NCBI RefSeq assembly: GCF_000972845.2
Contig: NC_040013.1
Span: forward strand, 7,528,061-7,592,060
Direction: 5' to 3'
Origin: Larimichthys crocea
Taxonomy: Eukaryota > Chordata > Actinopteri > Sciaenidae
DNA length: 64,000 nucleotides
In this document: in pieces, positions 24,831 through 44,812 of the stretch
How positions within the stretch are numbered: the stretch's first letter is position 1
How the letters are laid out: each line of letters starts with the position of its first letter
Translations under genes and position numbers: made by a program
Notes under the pieces: generated by a model
Told to the model about the DNA's origin: nothing
Databases searched by the model: none
What the model saw: the letters and a program-made list of their open reading frames with translations, nothing else

Positions 24831-27800
24831 TGTTTGCTGGTTACTGTCAGTACTCATACATTATATTACATTTTTGGTGACTTTTATAGCTTAGGTTTCC
24901 TAAAAAGAGAACCAGATCAATAAATTAAGTCTCTCACATGGCAAAAGACTTACAGTCAGCCAAGTTTTAAGGTGTGTAGTGGTGGTAGACAAGTTGTTCG
25001 TTCTTGACACCTTCCATACCTGTGAACCTAGTCGTGTAATGTTTTCTTTGGCTCTGGAGGGAGCTTTATGAAGGTTATGAAACATGATCAGTTAAAATAA
25101 GGGTTTGAAGGAAGTGGGACCATTGTGACCATTCTTTTTCTCTCTAGCTCTCTATAATGGGTCCCCTAACCTTATAACACTGTAATAATACATTCATGTA
25201 CTGCAGCGTGTAATGACATAGATTACTGTGATTGCCAGCAATGTTTCAGAATGTTTTTCACAATAACCAAAAAGTCCTACGACGCATAAACCCACGCATA
25301 CGTAAACCCAGTTTGGATGATGTTGAACACCGTCAGTGTACTGAGCCAGGCAGAAATGTGGACACACACCTGGCTTGCAAAATTCTTTGGTAAGCTTTTG
25401 TCCTTTTAATTTTCCATATAAAAACAGTCCCTGCAGAATACACCCCATTGTTTAGTCAACCTACAAGCTTCTTGGATTTCTCCATTGTCTGCCGTCCCCT
25501 TCGTGGAATTTTGTGAAAATCAGGTCAACATAGTATGAAAAAAAAAAAAACAAGGCGGGAAACGCTTTCTCTAAAATCAGCTGCAATGAAAAAGCTCAAA
25601 TAGCAATCAGGATTGTAAAATAGAATAAAAATACAGTTTCATCTTTGGTGAAGGGAAGTGATTAGCTTTTGTAGCGCCTGCTCCTGGATGTATGAAAAGT
25701 AGTCCTGGAATTGGTCGCCCTCTTGTGATCAAACTCTGACACTACAGTGTGTTTAAAATCAATAATATAGCCAATAATATAGCCCACTTACCTAAAACTG
25801 TCGTCATCAAGTTTTAAAAGGTTTCTACTGAACTATATGGCCCTTGGCTTTCCTTAGAATAGCTCCACATAGTGTGTCCAAGTACCTCCCCCAAATTGTC
25901 CCCCGTATTTCCTGTTGGTACATGTCAGGCTTTGCCTAGGGCAAACACCTTTTTTTACCACCATTGTCATCGTGCGCAGCACTGACTCTCAAACAAGAAG
26001 CTGGGGTGAAACAAAAAAACCCAGATGATTCCTGCTAACTTGACTAATAAATGTCAAAGCTATTTTTATCTATTTCCCAGCTTAATTCACAAAGATATCA
26101 TCCACGACATGTTTACACATGAGTACCCAGGTTATCAGCAAGAATTTAAGGACTTTCCATACTCCGCTATTATAAATTACTCTATCTCTGATCTTTCCTC
26201 AGAAGTGTAATTATTCATTCTTCCAAGTATATTGTGCCTTCCCTGGAAATTGCTCATGCCCCAACTACTGTGAGTCAAGTCATTTCAATTTGAGTGCATA
26301 AATATAAATGATCAGGATTCCCCCAGAGAGAAGTTGTTTTATTCACTGTTACTGATAACACTCTTTGGAACACTGTGGGTTTTATGAAGAACTGTTTTTA
26401 TTTAATTTTTCTGAACAGACCTGAGATTTTATAAGGTGAGTCTAATTAAGTTATTTAAAGAAGAGCTATTTCGCCTGTTGTTTAGCTGGAAGTCACAGTC
26501 AGTACGTTGTGTTGAGTGGGCAGTGCACATAGATTCTCTCAGTGGTATGAGGCAGACATAATAATAGTAGGTTTTTTTACAATTTTAAAAGTAGTTTATT
26601 ATGTGGCAGGATGAGCAGTGTGACATTGGTCGTGATGAGTTTTCCATTTTATAGTTTCCTCTACATTTTGTTTTAGTCATTTTGGTGTTAAGTGGTGAAG
26701 AATGAAATATGAGTCTTAGCCTTAAGTGACAGTTAAAACTGTTGTTAGGTTCATGAATTACTTAAACTTCCTATTAAACCCAGTCACATCTAAGATAGAA
26801 CTAAAACAATAACTTTTAAATAACAGACCCTTGTATAGACAGTTGAGTTTGCAAGGTTATATGTAGTTTAACCAATAGACACATTTTAGTTTAATATTAC
26901 ATCCGTCTTTTTGTATTGTTTGTATAATGTCTGTTAATACCCAGAATATTTTCTTCATATTCTATTTTTTTTAATAGTTTTTTATATGTTGTGAAGGTGT
27001 GCCCAACTATATCCACCCACATGCACACACCTCTACGACATTTAACTTCAACAAGGACTACAAGTAAAATAAATGACCTAATTGGATATGCTAAAATATT
27101 TTTGATCTGAGATAAATGACAGTGGTGATTTGATACCCACAATATCTAGAAGAGTTTTAGACAAAGCAGTCTAATTTTAGTCCAGTGTTTATTTATATGT
27201 ATAGTATTATAGTATAACCAGAGCAATTAAATGACCTTCCTGTCAGAATCATTAATACGCCCAGACTGTAAAATGTATTACATTTAGAAAGGCTTATTTA
27301 TCTTATTCTTATTTATCCTCAACTGTTAATTCCACTTTTACACTTAAAGATATCCCAGATAATTGTTTTATCTACAGCTTTTTTATTTCTCGTCTGCAAA
27401 AGAGGTTTCTAGCCACATTAGGATTTACCTGATTAAGTAACATTTAAATTTCTTGTTGTACTCCAAAGAAAACACATAGCCAACTGTAAAGATATTTCTT
27501 GCTTGATGTCAGTTTAGGTCTATTCATTAATTTAATTTCATTCATGTTGAAGCAAGCGTGACAGCTAAAGTACAACCGGTTTGTTCTGAGACTTGTTATA
27601 TGTTTAATATCAGGGTGATATACTAATACTAATAACATTATGCAGCAATATCATACAATAGCTGTTGGGAAGTTACAAAAAGTTCACACAAGCTGATTCA
27701 CTTCACTGATTCACAAAAAAAAAATCAAGATTCCTTTTAAATCTGTGAGTCAATGTCAGTGTTGGCAGAGTCTGTGGGGATTTTCCCTGTTCCAGCAAAC

Positions 27801-30227
27801 ATTTTACGACAGACCACGCCACTTTCTAAGTCATTCACCAGAAGTTAATAAACTCCACATGTTTCAGAGGGCAAGATTACTCGTTCAGCAAGTCAGCTCA
27901 CTATCGGCCAGACTTTGTTCAGTGACTTCATCTGCTCGCTCTTACAGGGTGTGCTTGCATTTGACTCAGCAAAAGAACGTCTCAGAGGAGGCGACAGGCC
28001 AAATCCTGCACACTCACTTGATCCTGTTACAAGCGTGGCAGCAATGAGACTTGTCTGAGACAGATTTTGGCTGCAGTGTGACAGAATAGTTTCAGAAATA
28101 TCTCAGACGGAGGCGAGTCATCACCAAAAGTGCCCTGTTTTGCTGTTTTTGGGGATTCATGTGGGGAGTTATATTCATGACATGAAAAAAAGGGGCCTCA
28201 GTGGATTTGAGACCGTATCATGACTCACAACAGGGTCTGTGCTGATCTGAATTGTAACTTTTGCACATCTGGCTCTGTGATTCAGCTTGGGAATCGTCTG
28301 TGAGAGGGTTTTGGTTTGTAACACAATGATGTACAATAATAGCTATACAAGTTGACATGCTTTGATATGTCATTGTGACATGTTTAACTGAACCAGTGGA
28401 ATAACACCAAATAAGGAGAACGTAAGGCAATCCGTCTTAAAATAAATAATTCTGTAATGACCAGTTACATTAACTCAAATGTAAAAATTACAGCTATAAA
28501 GAGTAAACCCAAAATGTAATTAATTCAAATCATTAAAATAATAATAGACATTATTACACATTACATGTGAGTGAGTACTATTCTTCTGAAAGAAGAAATA
28601 ACATACCTCATCTTATAAGATCAATATTGCTGCTTCAGTCAGACTCAGTTTATGATCGGTTTATGATCCTGAGTCAGCGTGCTAATTTTATTATTCCGCT
28701 CTGCCTGTGCTTCTGTTTGAGCATACATCATTTTCAAATGTTGTCGCTAAAGGTCAAATATGTAAGCATAATGTAATAAGATTCATTAGAATTGACACAT
28801 TCTAATGATACACACAAGTTTACAGAGTATTTGACACACTAAGTCAGACAATAAAGGAAAAAAACCTGAGAACTGTGTTCTCCACTGTAGGAGGGTTAGT
28901 TTTTTTAGGACGTCAGTACAAAATGTAGCAGGGTTAGAATCAAAGCCATAACATTTTTAGTCCTTCTTCTTAGGGCAGACATGTTTTTTTTTCTGTTTGG
29001 AGATCAATATGTGGCACTCCTATTATTTTGTGATTACTTCATCTGCTTTTCCTGTAAAACAGGCTTGCTCACAAAATCACACATGATCCGCTGCTTGCTA
29101 TTGACCTTTACGTTAATTTTATTGTATCATTGTTTGTGTTTTGTGCCATTTGGTGTGTGTTACCTTGCTGGGTTGTGTGTTTAGAGCTGGGTTTGTATGT
29201 ATTTTGCTGTTGAGTTTTGTCTATCTTGTGAATAGGCAGTACAAACTATCTCGGGCTATACTGTAAATACTGCGGTATGAGACATTGGTCCATGATACTT
29301 AACATTCACTTAACAATAAACATTAAAAAGTGAAAAAAAAATACAAGTTAACACATTATAAAGTTTATAGGCCTAAAAGTGAAAGTGAAATGGGAAAACA
29401 GCAGTTTGCATGTTTACATGTCTGACACTAGCTTACAGTGTGTTTACATCATGTGTTATATTTATTGCTTTAAATGTATTATTGTTTTTTTAGACACATT
29501 TGTTTTATTGGACATATTTGTAGTATCTTATTAACACAATTTCATTGTGATTCCTTAATATCTGTTTTCTCTTAAGATAATAAAAACATCTGGCCTAACC
29601 TGACATAACCTCCTCATAATGTTCTCTTTAGTGAAATTATTTCCAAAGGCTTTAATGTTAATAATGCACTGTTGTCCATAAAATTACATAACCTCCTCAT
29701 GATATTTAGCCGTCATTGGTAACTTGATGATTTTTGAACACTCCTGGATTTTAAAGAGCACCGATTTATATTGTTTTTAAAGTGTTACCGTAACCTTACT
29801 GAACCCATAGCATACAACCAGCACATTTGAATAATACACACCGATTACAAGCTATGATTTCTATTTACAATTCAGTAACCATGATAAACAAATGCTTACT
29901 GTGCGTAATGGAAACGTTAACCCTGTCAGCTCCTGTAATTGTCTTTTTACTTTAACATATTTGTTCTGTGGGAGTTGACAGGTGTGGCCAGTGTCGACAC
30001 CTTCGGAAGTGAGTCATCACGTTGGGATGGTCATATTGTTTTTTGTTCATCAGCTTAGATCCTTGCACTAAATATATACTTAATATACAGTATGTTAACT
30101 CAAGAATGACCTCAGTAGCTGTGAACAACTCTGTCTGGAATTAAGGGAACAAAACAGTCATCAGTGAGCACATCTATCTGTGGAATGAAGAACAGGCCAC
30201 GTTACATGTTATGTTAGAGGAGGGCAG
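24831..30227. other. Intergenic, no gene seen
   Basis: This is AT-rich sequence between slc24a2 and sepsecs. All open frames are under about 100 codons and none has a recognisable motif or splice-linked partner. An internal near-duplication occurs at 29602-29625 and 29683-29707 (acataacctcctcat in both). The segment at 29611-29675 is related to sequence around 33299-33615. Nothing else can be supported. Confidence 0.5.
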
Positions 30228-30370
30228 TGGTGGGTGAAGTATTGACATCCTTTACTTAAGTAAAAGTAAAAGTAGTAACCTATTACATCATATTATGTAA
30301 CTAAATGTTCATTTAAAATTGTATTTCAGTACAGAAGTACTTACAGAAAAATGTACTGAAAGCATTGTAA
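30228..30370 (+). repeat. Teleost AAGTA-rich interspersed repeat
   Basis: It starts cagtggtgggtgaagtattg and continues with the palindromic tttacttaagtaaaagtaaa, a combination I recognise as a very common fish repeat. Related, more decayed pieces lie at 32917-33075 and 33340-33440. No coding capacity is present. Confidence 0.55.
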
Positions 30371-30394
30371 GTACACATGATGCAGGAAATCTGT

Positions 30395-30535
30395 CATATA
30401 TAAGGGTCTAGGATAGAGGGTAAGATTGTAGAGCCCTCTGAGGCAAATGTATTTTGTGACTTTGGGCTATACAAATAAAATTTTTGATTTTGATTTTTTG
30501 ATTTTTTGATTTTTTGATTTGATTTGATTTGATAA
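30395..30535 (+). repeat. LINE or SINE 3' tail (L2-like)
   Basis: The sequence gtagagccctctgaggcaaa followed by gactttgggctatacaaata is a familiar 3' end of fish non-LTR elements. It runs into a simple tail of repeated gatttt units (about 30483-30533), as such elements do. Only the end is present. Assignment to an L2-type family is from memory. Confidence 0.5.
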
Positions 30536-30536
30536 G

Positions 30537-30578
30537 TATACAGGGACAATCATATGACAATATGATTGTCCCTGTATA
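30537..30578. repeat. Perfect 19-bp inverted repeat with 4-nt loop
   Basis: The left arm tatacagggacaatcatat (30537-30555) and the right arm (30560-30578) are exact reverse complements around the loop gaca. It lies directly after the gatttt tail of the retroelement end at 30395-30535. No flanking target duplication is obvious. It could be a palindromic mutation product, a foldback element core or a small-RNA hairpin. Confidence 0.9.
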
Positions 30579-33113
30579 ATGATCTTTTTTTGTGAAATAG
30601 TTTTACTTCTTTGAAGGTCAAATCATTTAAGTGACACCACTTGAGACAAGTCTCATATACATTGTAGACAAGGAGCCAAGATAAGGATCCTCATGTAGAC
30701 ATAACAAGATTTTAATCTGAAAAGCATTGTGAGTGTAGATAAGTAAAACATTTTCTCTGAAGCAGAAGAAGAAATACTCCAGCAATACTCCGCAACTTTC
30801 CACCTCTGCAGGGACACAGATGCTCTTTCTTCTGGCCGGTGACTGTTCACCATCATGAATCAGCTATGTGAAACAGCTGTAATTCAATGTTACTCCTCCA
30901 TATGAGAAAAAAGAAAATGTGTAAATGGTCTGCTATGCGTGAGTGACACTCATAGCATCAGCATCTACACACATGTATATGAAAGGGCTAATAAGTGAGG
31001 GTCATAAAGTGTTTTGTCATTAAAATTATATTTCCTGTCCTGAATGGACACCACTTTCTGGTCTAGACAGATTTTGAATCATTCTGTGTGATTCATTAAT
31101 GAACACGAATCCTGCTGTCATGGTTTATTTGTGCTGATCAGCAAGTTCCTGGGAAATTTGGGATGGGACCATTTTGGTTTTATGGACACCACATTTAGTC
31201 ATTTAGCAGTATTTCTGTATCTGTAGAAATAAAAGACAAGAACATGGCTGATTTTAGACACCTAGAAAGATTTATTTTATTATATTTCAGAGATCTATCT
31301 AGCTATCTGATTCACCTTGTGACCATATGCAAACCTTGTTGGACAACTCACACTTTTCGAAAGTGAATTTTACTGAGGGGTTACTTCATCAGACCTGACA
31401 CGTTCCTGAATCAGGCCAATGGGATTCCTCGTCAGCGCCCAAAGGTGCAGGAAGGCACTCCAGATCAGCAGGCCAAGCCCCCTAAACACACCTACTTCTG
31501 TTGTAAACTGCGACAGTCATACACTGAAAGTGGGCGGCGGAAGGCAGACTTATCTCTTCCCCTCTCAACCTACTTTTGACTCTGCTGACGCCTGATGCCA
31601 ACACACATGGATCTAGGACAACGACCGAGGGAGAGCTGGATAAGGGGGTTCTTGTTTCACACACCTTAAACAGGTGGGTGCGAGGATGGACCTACAGTTG
31701 AACGGCAGGCCTGCTGTTATTTCATTGAATTTCATCCACTGAAATGTGTTTGGTTTTTTGGTAGGTACTCTTGCATTTTGGCCGTCCGATAATGGAACCC
31801 GCACATTCCTGCGTTTTTACGCTTCTTTTTTCGCCTGATTGAAGCTTTCATAAGGTGTTTCCTGCTCCTCATCGGATTGTTTTCATATTGGCAATCGTGG
31901 GACTCTTAAGTAATATTAGTATTTTAAAATCTCACTGTGTGTAATTCTTAAGTTTAAGATGGAGTCATCTTAATCTTAATTACGCACAAACCTGTTGGAC
32001 TCTGGCTGAGTTTAACTCGTCGTTTCAGTCACTCCACGTTTTCTCACTTCTAATATTTCTTAAATATAATCAGCAGTATATTGTTTTTTCATCCTAGCAC
32101 CACTGGATGAAGATGAAACCTTGAACTTGAAGAATGGACTGCACCACCCAAACTCTCTTTGATCATGGGTCCAGGAAGGAAGGCAAGATGTTGGCATAGC
32201 TGTTGAGTTGAATGCCCTGCTATGCCATCAAATTGCCATCTTTCTCTCCCCTTTGCAGCAAATCCTCCATGGACGTAACTCTACCTGTCTCCAAACCTGA
32301 TAGAAGACTGGTCTAGTGTTTTTTGCAGTGTTTTGGGTTAAATGTTTGCCTAAATGTAGATGTGAATCCTACACATATATGTATATGTCAAGTTGATCTT
32401 AATATTTTTATCATTTTAAAATAATCTGTCTGTCTACAATTCAGTTAGACTAATTACTTAAAAAGATTTTAAAGAAAGTAAGCAGCCCACACACTGTGTG
32501 TGTGATTGTGCCTTTTTTATGTTTTGTCATACGGTTTGGCACTAATTGAATTTACAGAATTGTGTATTGAATTTCAGTGACGGTGTCATACTGCTGTAAT
32601 TTTTAAGACTACCTAGTTTAAGCATTTTTGAAGTTTTTGTTTTACCTGTGCACACCTTTTATTTCTGACGCAGTGCAAAACAGAGACCGTAACACTTAAC
32701 CCAGCCCTCTTTTGCACACATGTGACATACAGTGATGTATCAGTAATGTTACTGATAATATCAGCCATATAGGCCATAAGTTTATTTGACTTTCACACAT
32801 AATCATGTGCTGCCATATGGATAATGATAACAAAAAAGGCAAAATAACAACTGGCTGTAATTGTTTTTTTTCCAGATGGAGAAGAACATGTTTAACATAC
32901 TCCACGGCTTACTCCTTATCCAGTGGTGAAAAGTATTATTTATTATTTATTAAGTACGTTTACTTAAGGACAATTTTGAGGCTTATTTAGGCATCTTTGT
33001 ACTCTTTTACATTTCAGAGATGGATGTTGTACTTTCACATTGACAGTCTGAGTTATTTTCAGTTTCAGTTCTTGTTTGAGAAGTTTGAAACGTATTATAT
33101 ATTTATAAAATAG

Positions 33114-33185
33114 TCAGCTGAGATAGGCTCCAACCCCCACACGACCCTAGTGAGGATAAGCGGTTACAGAAAATGGATGGATGGA
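33114..33185 (+). repeat. End of a common teleost repeat
   Basis: The phrase agctgagataggctccaacc followed by gaggataagcggttacagaa and a ggatggatgg tail is one end of a widespread fish repeat. Its other conserved end (gtggagtttgcatgttctcc) occurs separately at 54340-54495. It lies between AAGTA-type repeat pieces. Confidence 0.6.
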
Positions 33186-33593
33186 TTCACTCTTATAGAT
33201 TCATGTACTCAGCAGTATTATCTTGCACACATACTATTTGTAATATTAAACCGGTTATATTAACAAAATAATGTAACACTCTAAAAGAGGTCAGTCTACA
33301 TAATGTTCTCTTTAGTTTTAATCATTCAAGAATGTTTTGGTGATGGTACTTATGTACTTTTTCACTGGTGAAATATTGAATGCAGGACTTTTACATGTAA
33401 AATTGAAAGTTTTTTTCTACTTTAAGTTAAATAAATTTTCATCAATGCCCTGCACCTTTACTAACCCTGCATGTAATGTAGCCATGCTATTGATCACCTA
33501 ATATTTAAAATAATTTTAATAAATTTGATTCCAGAGCTGAAATCAATGGCCTGCTTTGTGAAATCATTTCTAAAGGCTTTAATACTAATAATA

Positions 33594-33830
33594 CACTGTT
33601 GTCCATAAAGTTGGAATACAATTTTTTTTTTACCTCTTCTCATTAAATGATTGTGACAATGTGATTTATTCATGATAGATAAAGTGTATGTTCTCAAAAC
33701 TTTAGTGATCAATCTCTTCCAAATGTATCACAGTTCAAATGAAACCACAATCAACCTGGTGTGTATAAATAGGAATAAAAAGAGGAATGTGTTTGAAAAC
33801 AAAATTATTCCAACTTTATGGGCAACAGTG
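33594..33830. mobile_element. Mariner-type MITE (237 bp)
   Basis: The left end reads cactgttgtccataaagttg. The right end is its complement with one change (cactgttgcccataaagttg when reversed). TA flanks both sides (33592-33593 and 33831-33832). There is no transposase frame, so it is a non-autonomous Tc1/mariner relative. The left-end sequence, together with its upstream flank, also occurs at about 29640-29675. Confidence 0.75.
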
Positions 33831-34249
33831 TATGTATAGGTATGTGGATCCCCAATTAAATACCACTGTGTGATTGTTTATCAATTCTAGCATCCAAATT
33901 ATAATCTAATATAATCACTTTTTTTTTTTTTAAATAAAGTATTTCTGATTCTGATTCTGATAATTAATTTGTGGACATTTTTTTTCCTACCAAAACCACA
34001 GTGATATAAAGTAAATATATGATTTATTAATTTATTCACTCATTCAGTCATTACTATCATTGGCTTCTTTTGAAAAGTATTAAATTAAACATTAAATACA
34101 TCTTGTTAACAATTTTAAATAAAAAGCTCAGTTCAGATTTATTTATCTATTTGTTGCAGCAATACAATGACCTTCATTAATAATCATAATATATGTAATT
34201 TTAATTAAGTTTTCATATTCACGTAATTAAGTTTTTAATAAACTGACCC

Positions 34250-34520
34250 GAGTCAGTGTTGGTCACATGATCAGCTCTCCTCGGTCACATGATCTCGTGA
34301 CGTAACAGTGTCCGCTTGCTCCTTGCTCCTCTCCTTCCACGCTGCCTCCTCCGCCTCGTCCTCCTCCTCCTCCTCCTCCTCCTGCTGCTGTTTGTCTGTG
34401 TTCATTGTTTTTTTTTTTCCTGGTCCAGTTTGGAGGCGGTTTGAGAAACACAGGAGAGCCGTGAGGTGAGAAGATGCGGCAGCTTTACCTGGAAGATTAG
34501 CTTCGCTTAGCACAGCTGCT
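34250..34520 (+). promoter_or_regulatory. sepsecs: Probable sepsecs promoter and first non-coding exon
   Basis: This GC-richer block stands out from AT-rich surroundings about 1.8 kb before the sepsecs start codon. It has two copies of ggtcacatga (34261-34270 and 34283-34292, E-box-like) and a CRE/ATF-like tgacgtaa (34298-34305). A (CTC)n tract (about 34347-34383) follows, and then a possible splice donor gaggtgag near 34464. The sepsecs coding exon is preceded by an acceptor only 2 nt before its ATG, so a separate 5' UTR exon is expected and this is its likely place. The start site is inferred. Confidence 0.5.
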
Positions 34521-35391
34521 AAACGTAAACAACGCGGAGCTAACCAGCTAATTCATGAAAGCAGCGTCTGATTTCTATTTAATCTGTGAGAGAAGTTATG
34601 ACAGCAGACAGAAGTCTGACTTATGTGTGAGTTTATTATCCAGGGCCTCACTGAGATAGCAGCACACTGACTGTAAATGAATGCACCGTGTGAACACGTG
34701 TTGCCATGACAGCATTATTTTCATTTGGCTGTGTCATGACAGACACGTCTGTTCATTAAAGGGACAGTTCAGTCAAAGTCCTTCAGCACATTTCAGAATC
34801 AGAAATACTTTATTAATTATGTTTGATAACAAGAAAAACATTTGAAAACTATAGAGGTTGGATAGTAAAACCCCAAGAAAAAAACTATACTATAAACTGT
34901 ACTATACAGCTATAAGATATCCATTTTAACACTATATAAATAACAGTTAAATAAAACCAGTAACAGTAAAATAAAAGCCAAGTAACAGTGAACTATGCAA
35001 TATGTAAATCAAAAAACCTTATAAAGAATTTAGTCTTTGAGAGAAAGTGCAGTATGCATGCGTGGAAGATTGCACTTATGTGTTGCACAAGCAAGTTCGA
35101 TAGCTAGTCTGTTATTTTGAGGGAGGAGTTGTAGTTGTGTCTCATCGAGCAGAGGAGACACCTTTTCCATCGTGACCAGTAAACCGATCTTTATGTTTGA
35201 TGATCAGGTTCTTCTTTATGATGAAAATCAAATGACCTGGTCAGCGTGGTCTTTGTGACGTTTAAACCACAATGAGCATGTTCTGATTCACTAAAAATCT
35301 GTTCCAGCTTCGTTCTGTATGAGTGAGAAGAAGAAGAAGAACGTGACGAATACTGGATTTTTTTTTCAGTCTGATGATCCCAACATTAAAA

Positions 35392-35395
<4 letters not shown>

Positions 35396-35435
<40 letters not shown>
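35396..35435. repeat. (AT)20 microsatellite
   Basis: There are 20 uninterrupted AT units inside the inferred first intron of sepsecs. It is probably length-polymorphic. Confidence 0.95.
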
Positions 35436-35437
<2 letters not shown>

Positions 35438-35477
35438 TATAATATACTACCCCACTATATATACTTAAGATTATTTT

Positions 35478-35666
35478 TTTTGGCCCTTTATGCCTTTATT
35501 GATAGTACAGCTGAAGATAGACAGGAAGCAGGGGGCAGAGAGAGGGGGAGTGACACGCAGTAAATCAGCCGTCCGATGTGGGATTCGAACCGGGGCCAGC
35601 TGCAGCAAGGACTATAGCCTCCACACACGGGGCGGCCGCTTAACCCACTATGCTACTGACCGCCCC
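35478..35666 (-). repeat. tRNA-derived SINE, minus strand
   Basis: On the minus strand the element begins ggggcggtcagtagcatagt with an A-box (tagcatagtgggtta, at 35641-35655). A B-box ggttcgaatcc lies at 35581-35591. The spacing and boxes are those of a tRNA head. The body then continues about 100 bp beyond tRNA length, with a cagaggggga-type region. It cannot close a normal acceptor stem, so it is a SINE and not a tRNA gene. Confidence 0.7.
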
Positions 35667-36318
35667 AAAACTGGATATTTTTAAAGTTTAAAAAAATGTA
35701 ATAACACTGGGGAACACAATTTTTGTTGAGTTAGGTCTGACAGCTGTTTTTAACTAATTTTTGGGTGCGGAATCCAAAACTGATCTCAGTTTTTCTCTAT
35801 CACGTCAAATTTTTCAACTATAGGATCCCCGTTTTCTTAAAATAATATGAAAAATACTGTACTTAAAAGATATGTGCTTGTTTTCACTAAACTAAAGTAA
35901 CAGTGTGCAATGATGTTTTTGCTCTCGCCAAACCATGGGGATACTAAATGCTAACCTCTGCATTGCACACTTTGTGAGTGGCCCATGGCTTTTCTGAGTT
36001 TTACTTTAAAATGATGCAAAATATGCTTGTTTGACAAATGCACTGATGTTTGCTTTCCTCTGACCTGGAATGGTGAAACTACCACAAATATAGCAAAAGG
36101 AGTCAGCTTTGTTTAGGCATTTACCACGAGAAGTAGTTCCCCAGTGTATAACAAAATAAACTCGCTGGTGCTCTCTGGTGAGGGTTGGGGTTGATTTCTT
36201 GGCCATCATATATGCCAAAGTTAAAATCAGGCAATACTGGGAACAGACATAAACTAATCGTTACACTACATTTGTTGTAGCCTACTTACTTCCTACACAC
36301 TGTGTTTGTTTGACAGAC

Positions 36319-44693
<8,375 letters not shown>

Positions 44694-44724
44694 CTGAGCA
44701 GAAATAAGAACATTTTAATGGGCT

Positions 44725-44726
<2 letters not shown>

Positions 44727-44809
<83 letters not shown>
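44727..44809. repeat. (GT)41 microsatellite in the sepsecs 3' UTR
   Basis: An uninterrupted GT run of 83 nt begins 33 nt after the sepsecs stop codon, so the mature transcript would contain a long UG repeat. It is probably polymorphic. Confidence 0.97.

Positions 44810-44812
<3 letters not shown>

Larger units (their letters stand above)
30579..34249. other. Intergenic, repeat remnants
   Basis: No protein gene is seen. The stretch holds an AAGTA-type repeat remnant (32917-33075), a fish repeat end (33114-33185) and a TA-flanked MITE (33594-33830). A fragment reading aataaagtatttctgattct lies at about 33935. The block at 31440-32330 is less AT-rich than its surroundings and might hold non-coding exons, but no convincing splice-linked frame was found. 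Confidence 0.5.
34521..36316 (+). other. sepsecs: sepsecs 5' UTR intron (inferred)
   Basis: No coding exon is seen. It holds a retroelement-like fragment at about 34793-34830 (cagaatcagaaatactttat), an (AT)20 microsatellite at 35396-35435 and a SINE at 35478-35666. It ends in the acceptor ttgacag just before the initiation codon. Confidence 0.5.

Noticed and set aside
31440..32330. Possible non-coding RNA gene between slc24a2 and sepsecs
   Set aside because: The stretch is somewhat less AT-rich, with a few splice-like sites, but no consistent exon structure or promoter could be shown.
35478..35666. Minus-strand tRNA gene suggested by A- and B-boxes
   Set aside because: It is longer than a tRNA and lacks a closing stem, so it is called a SINE.
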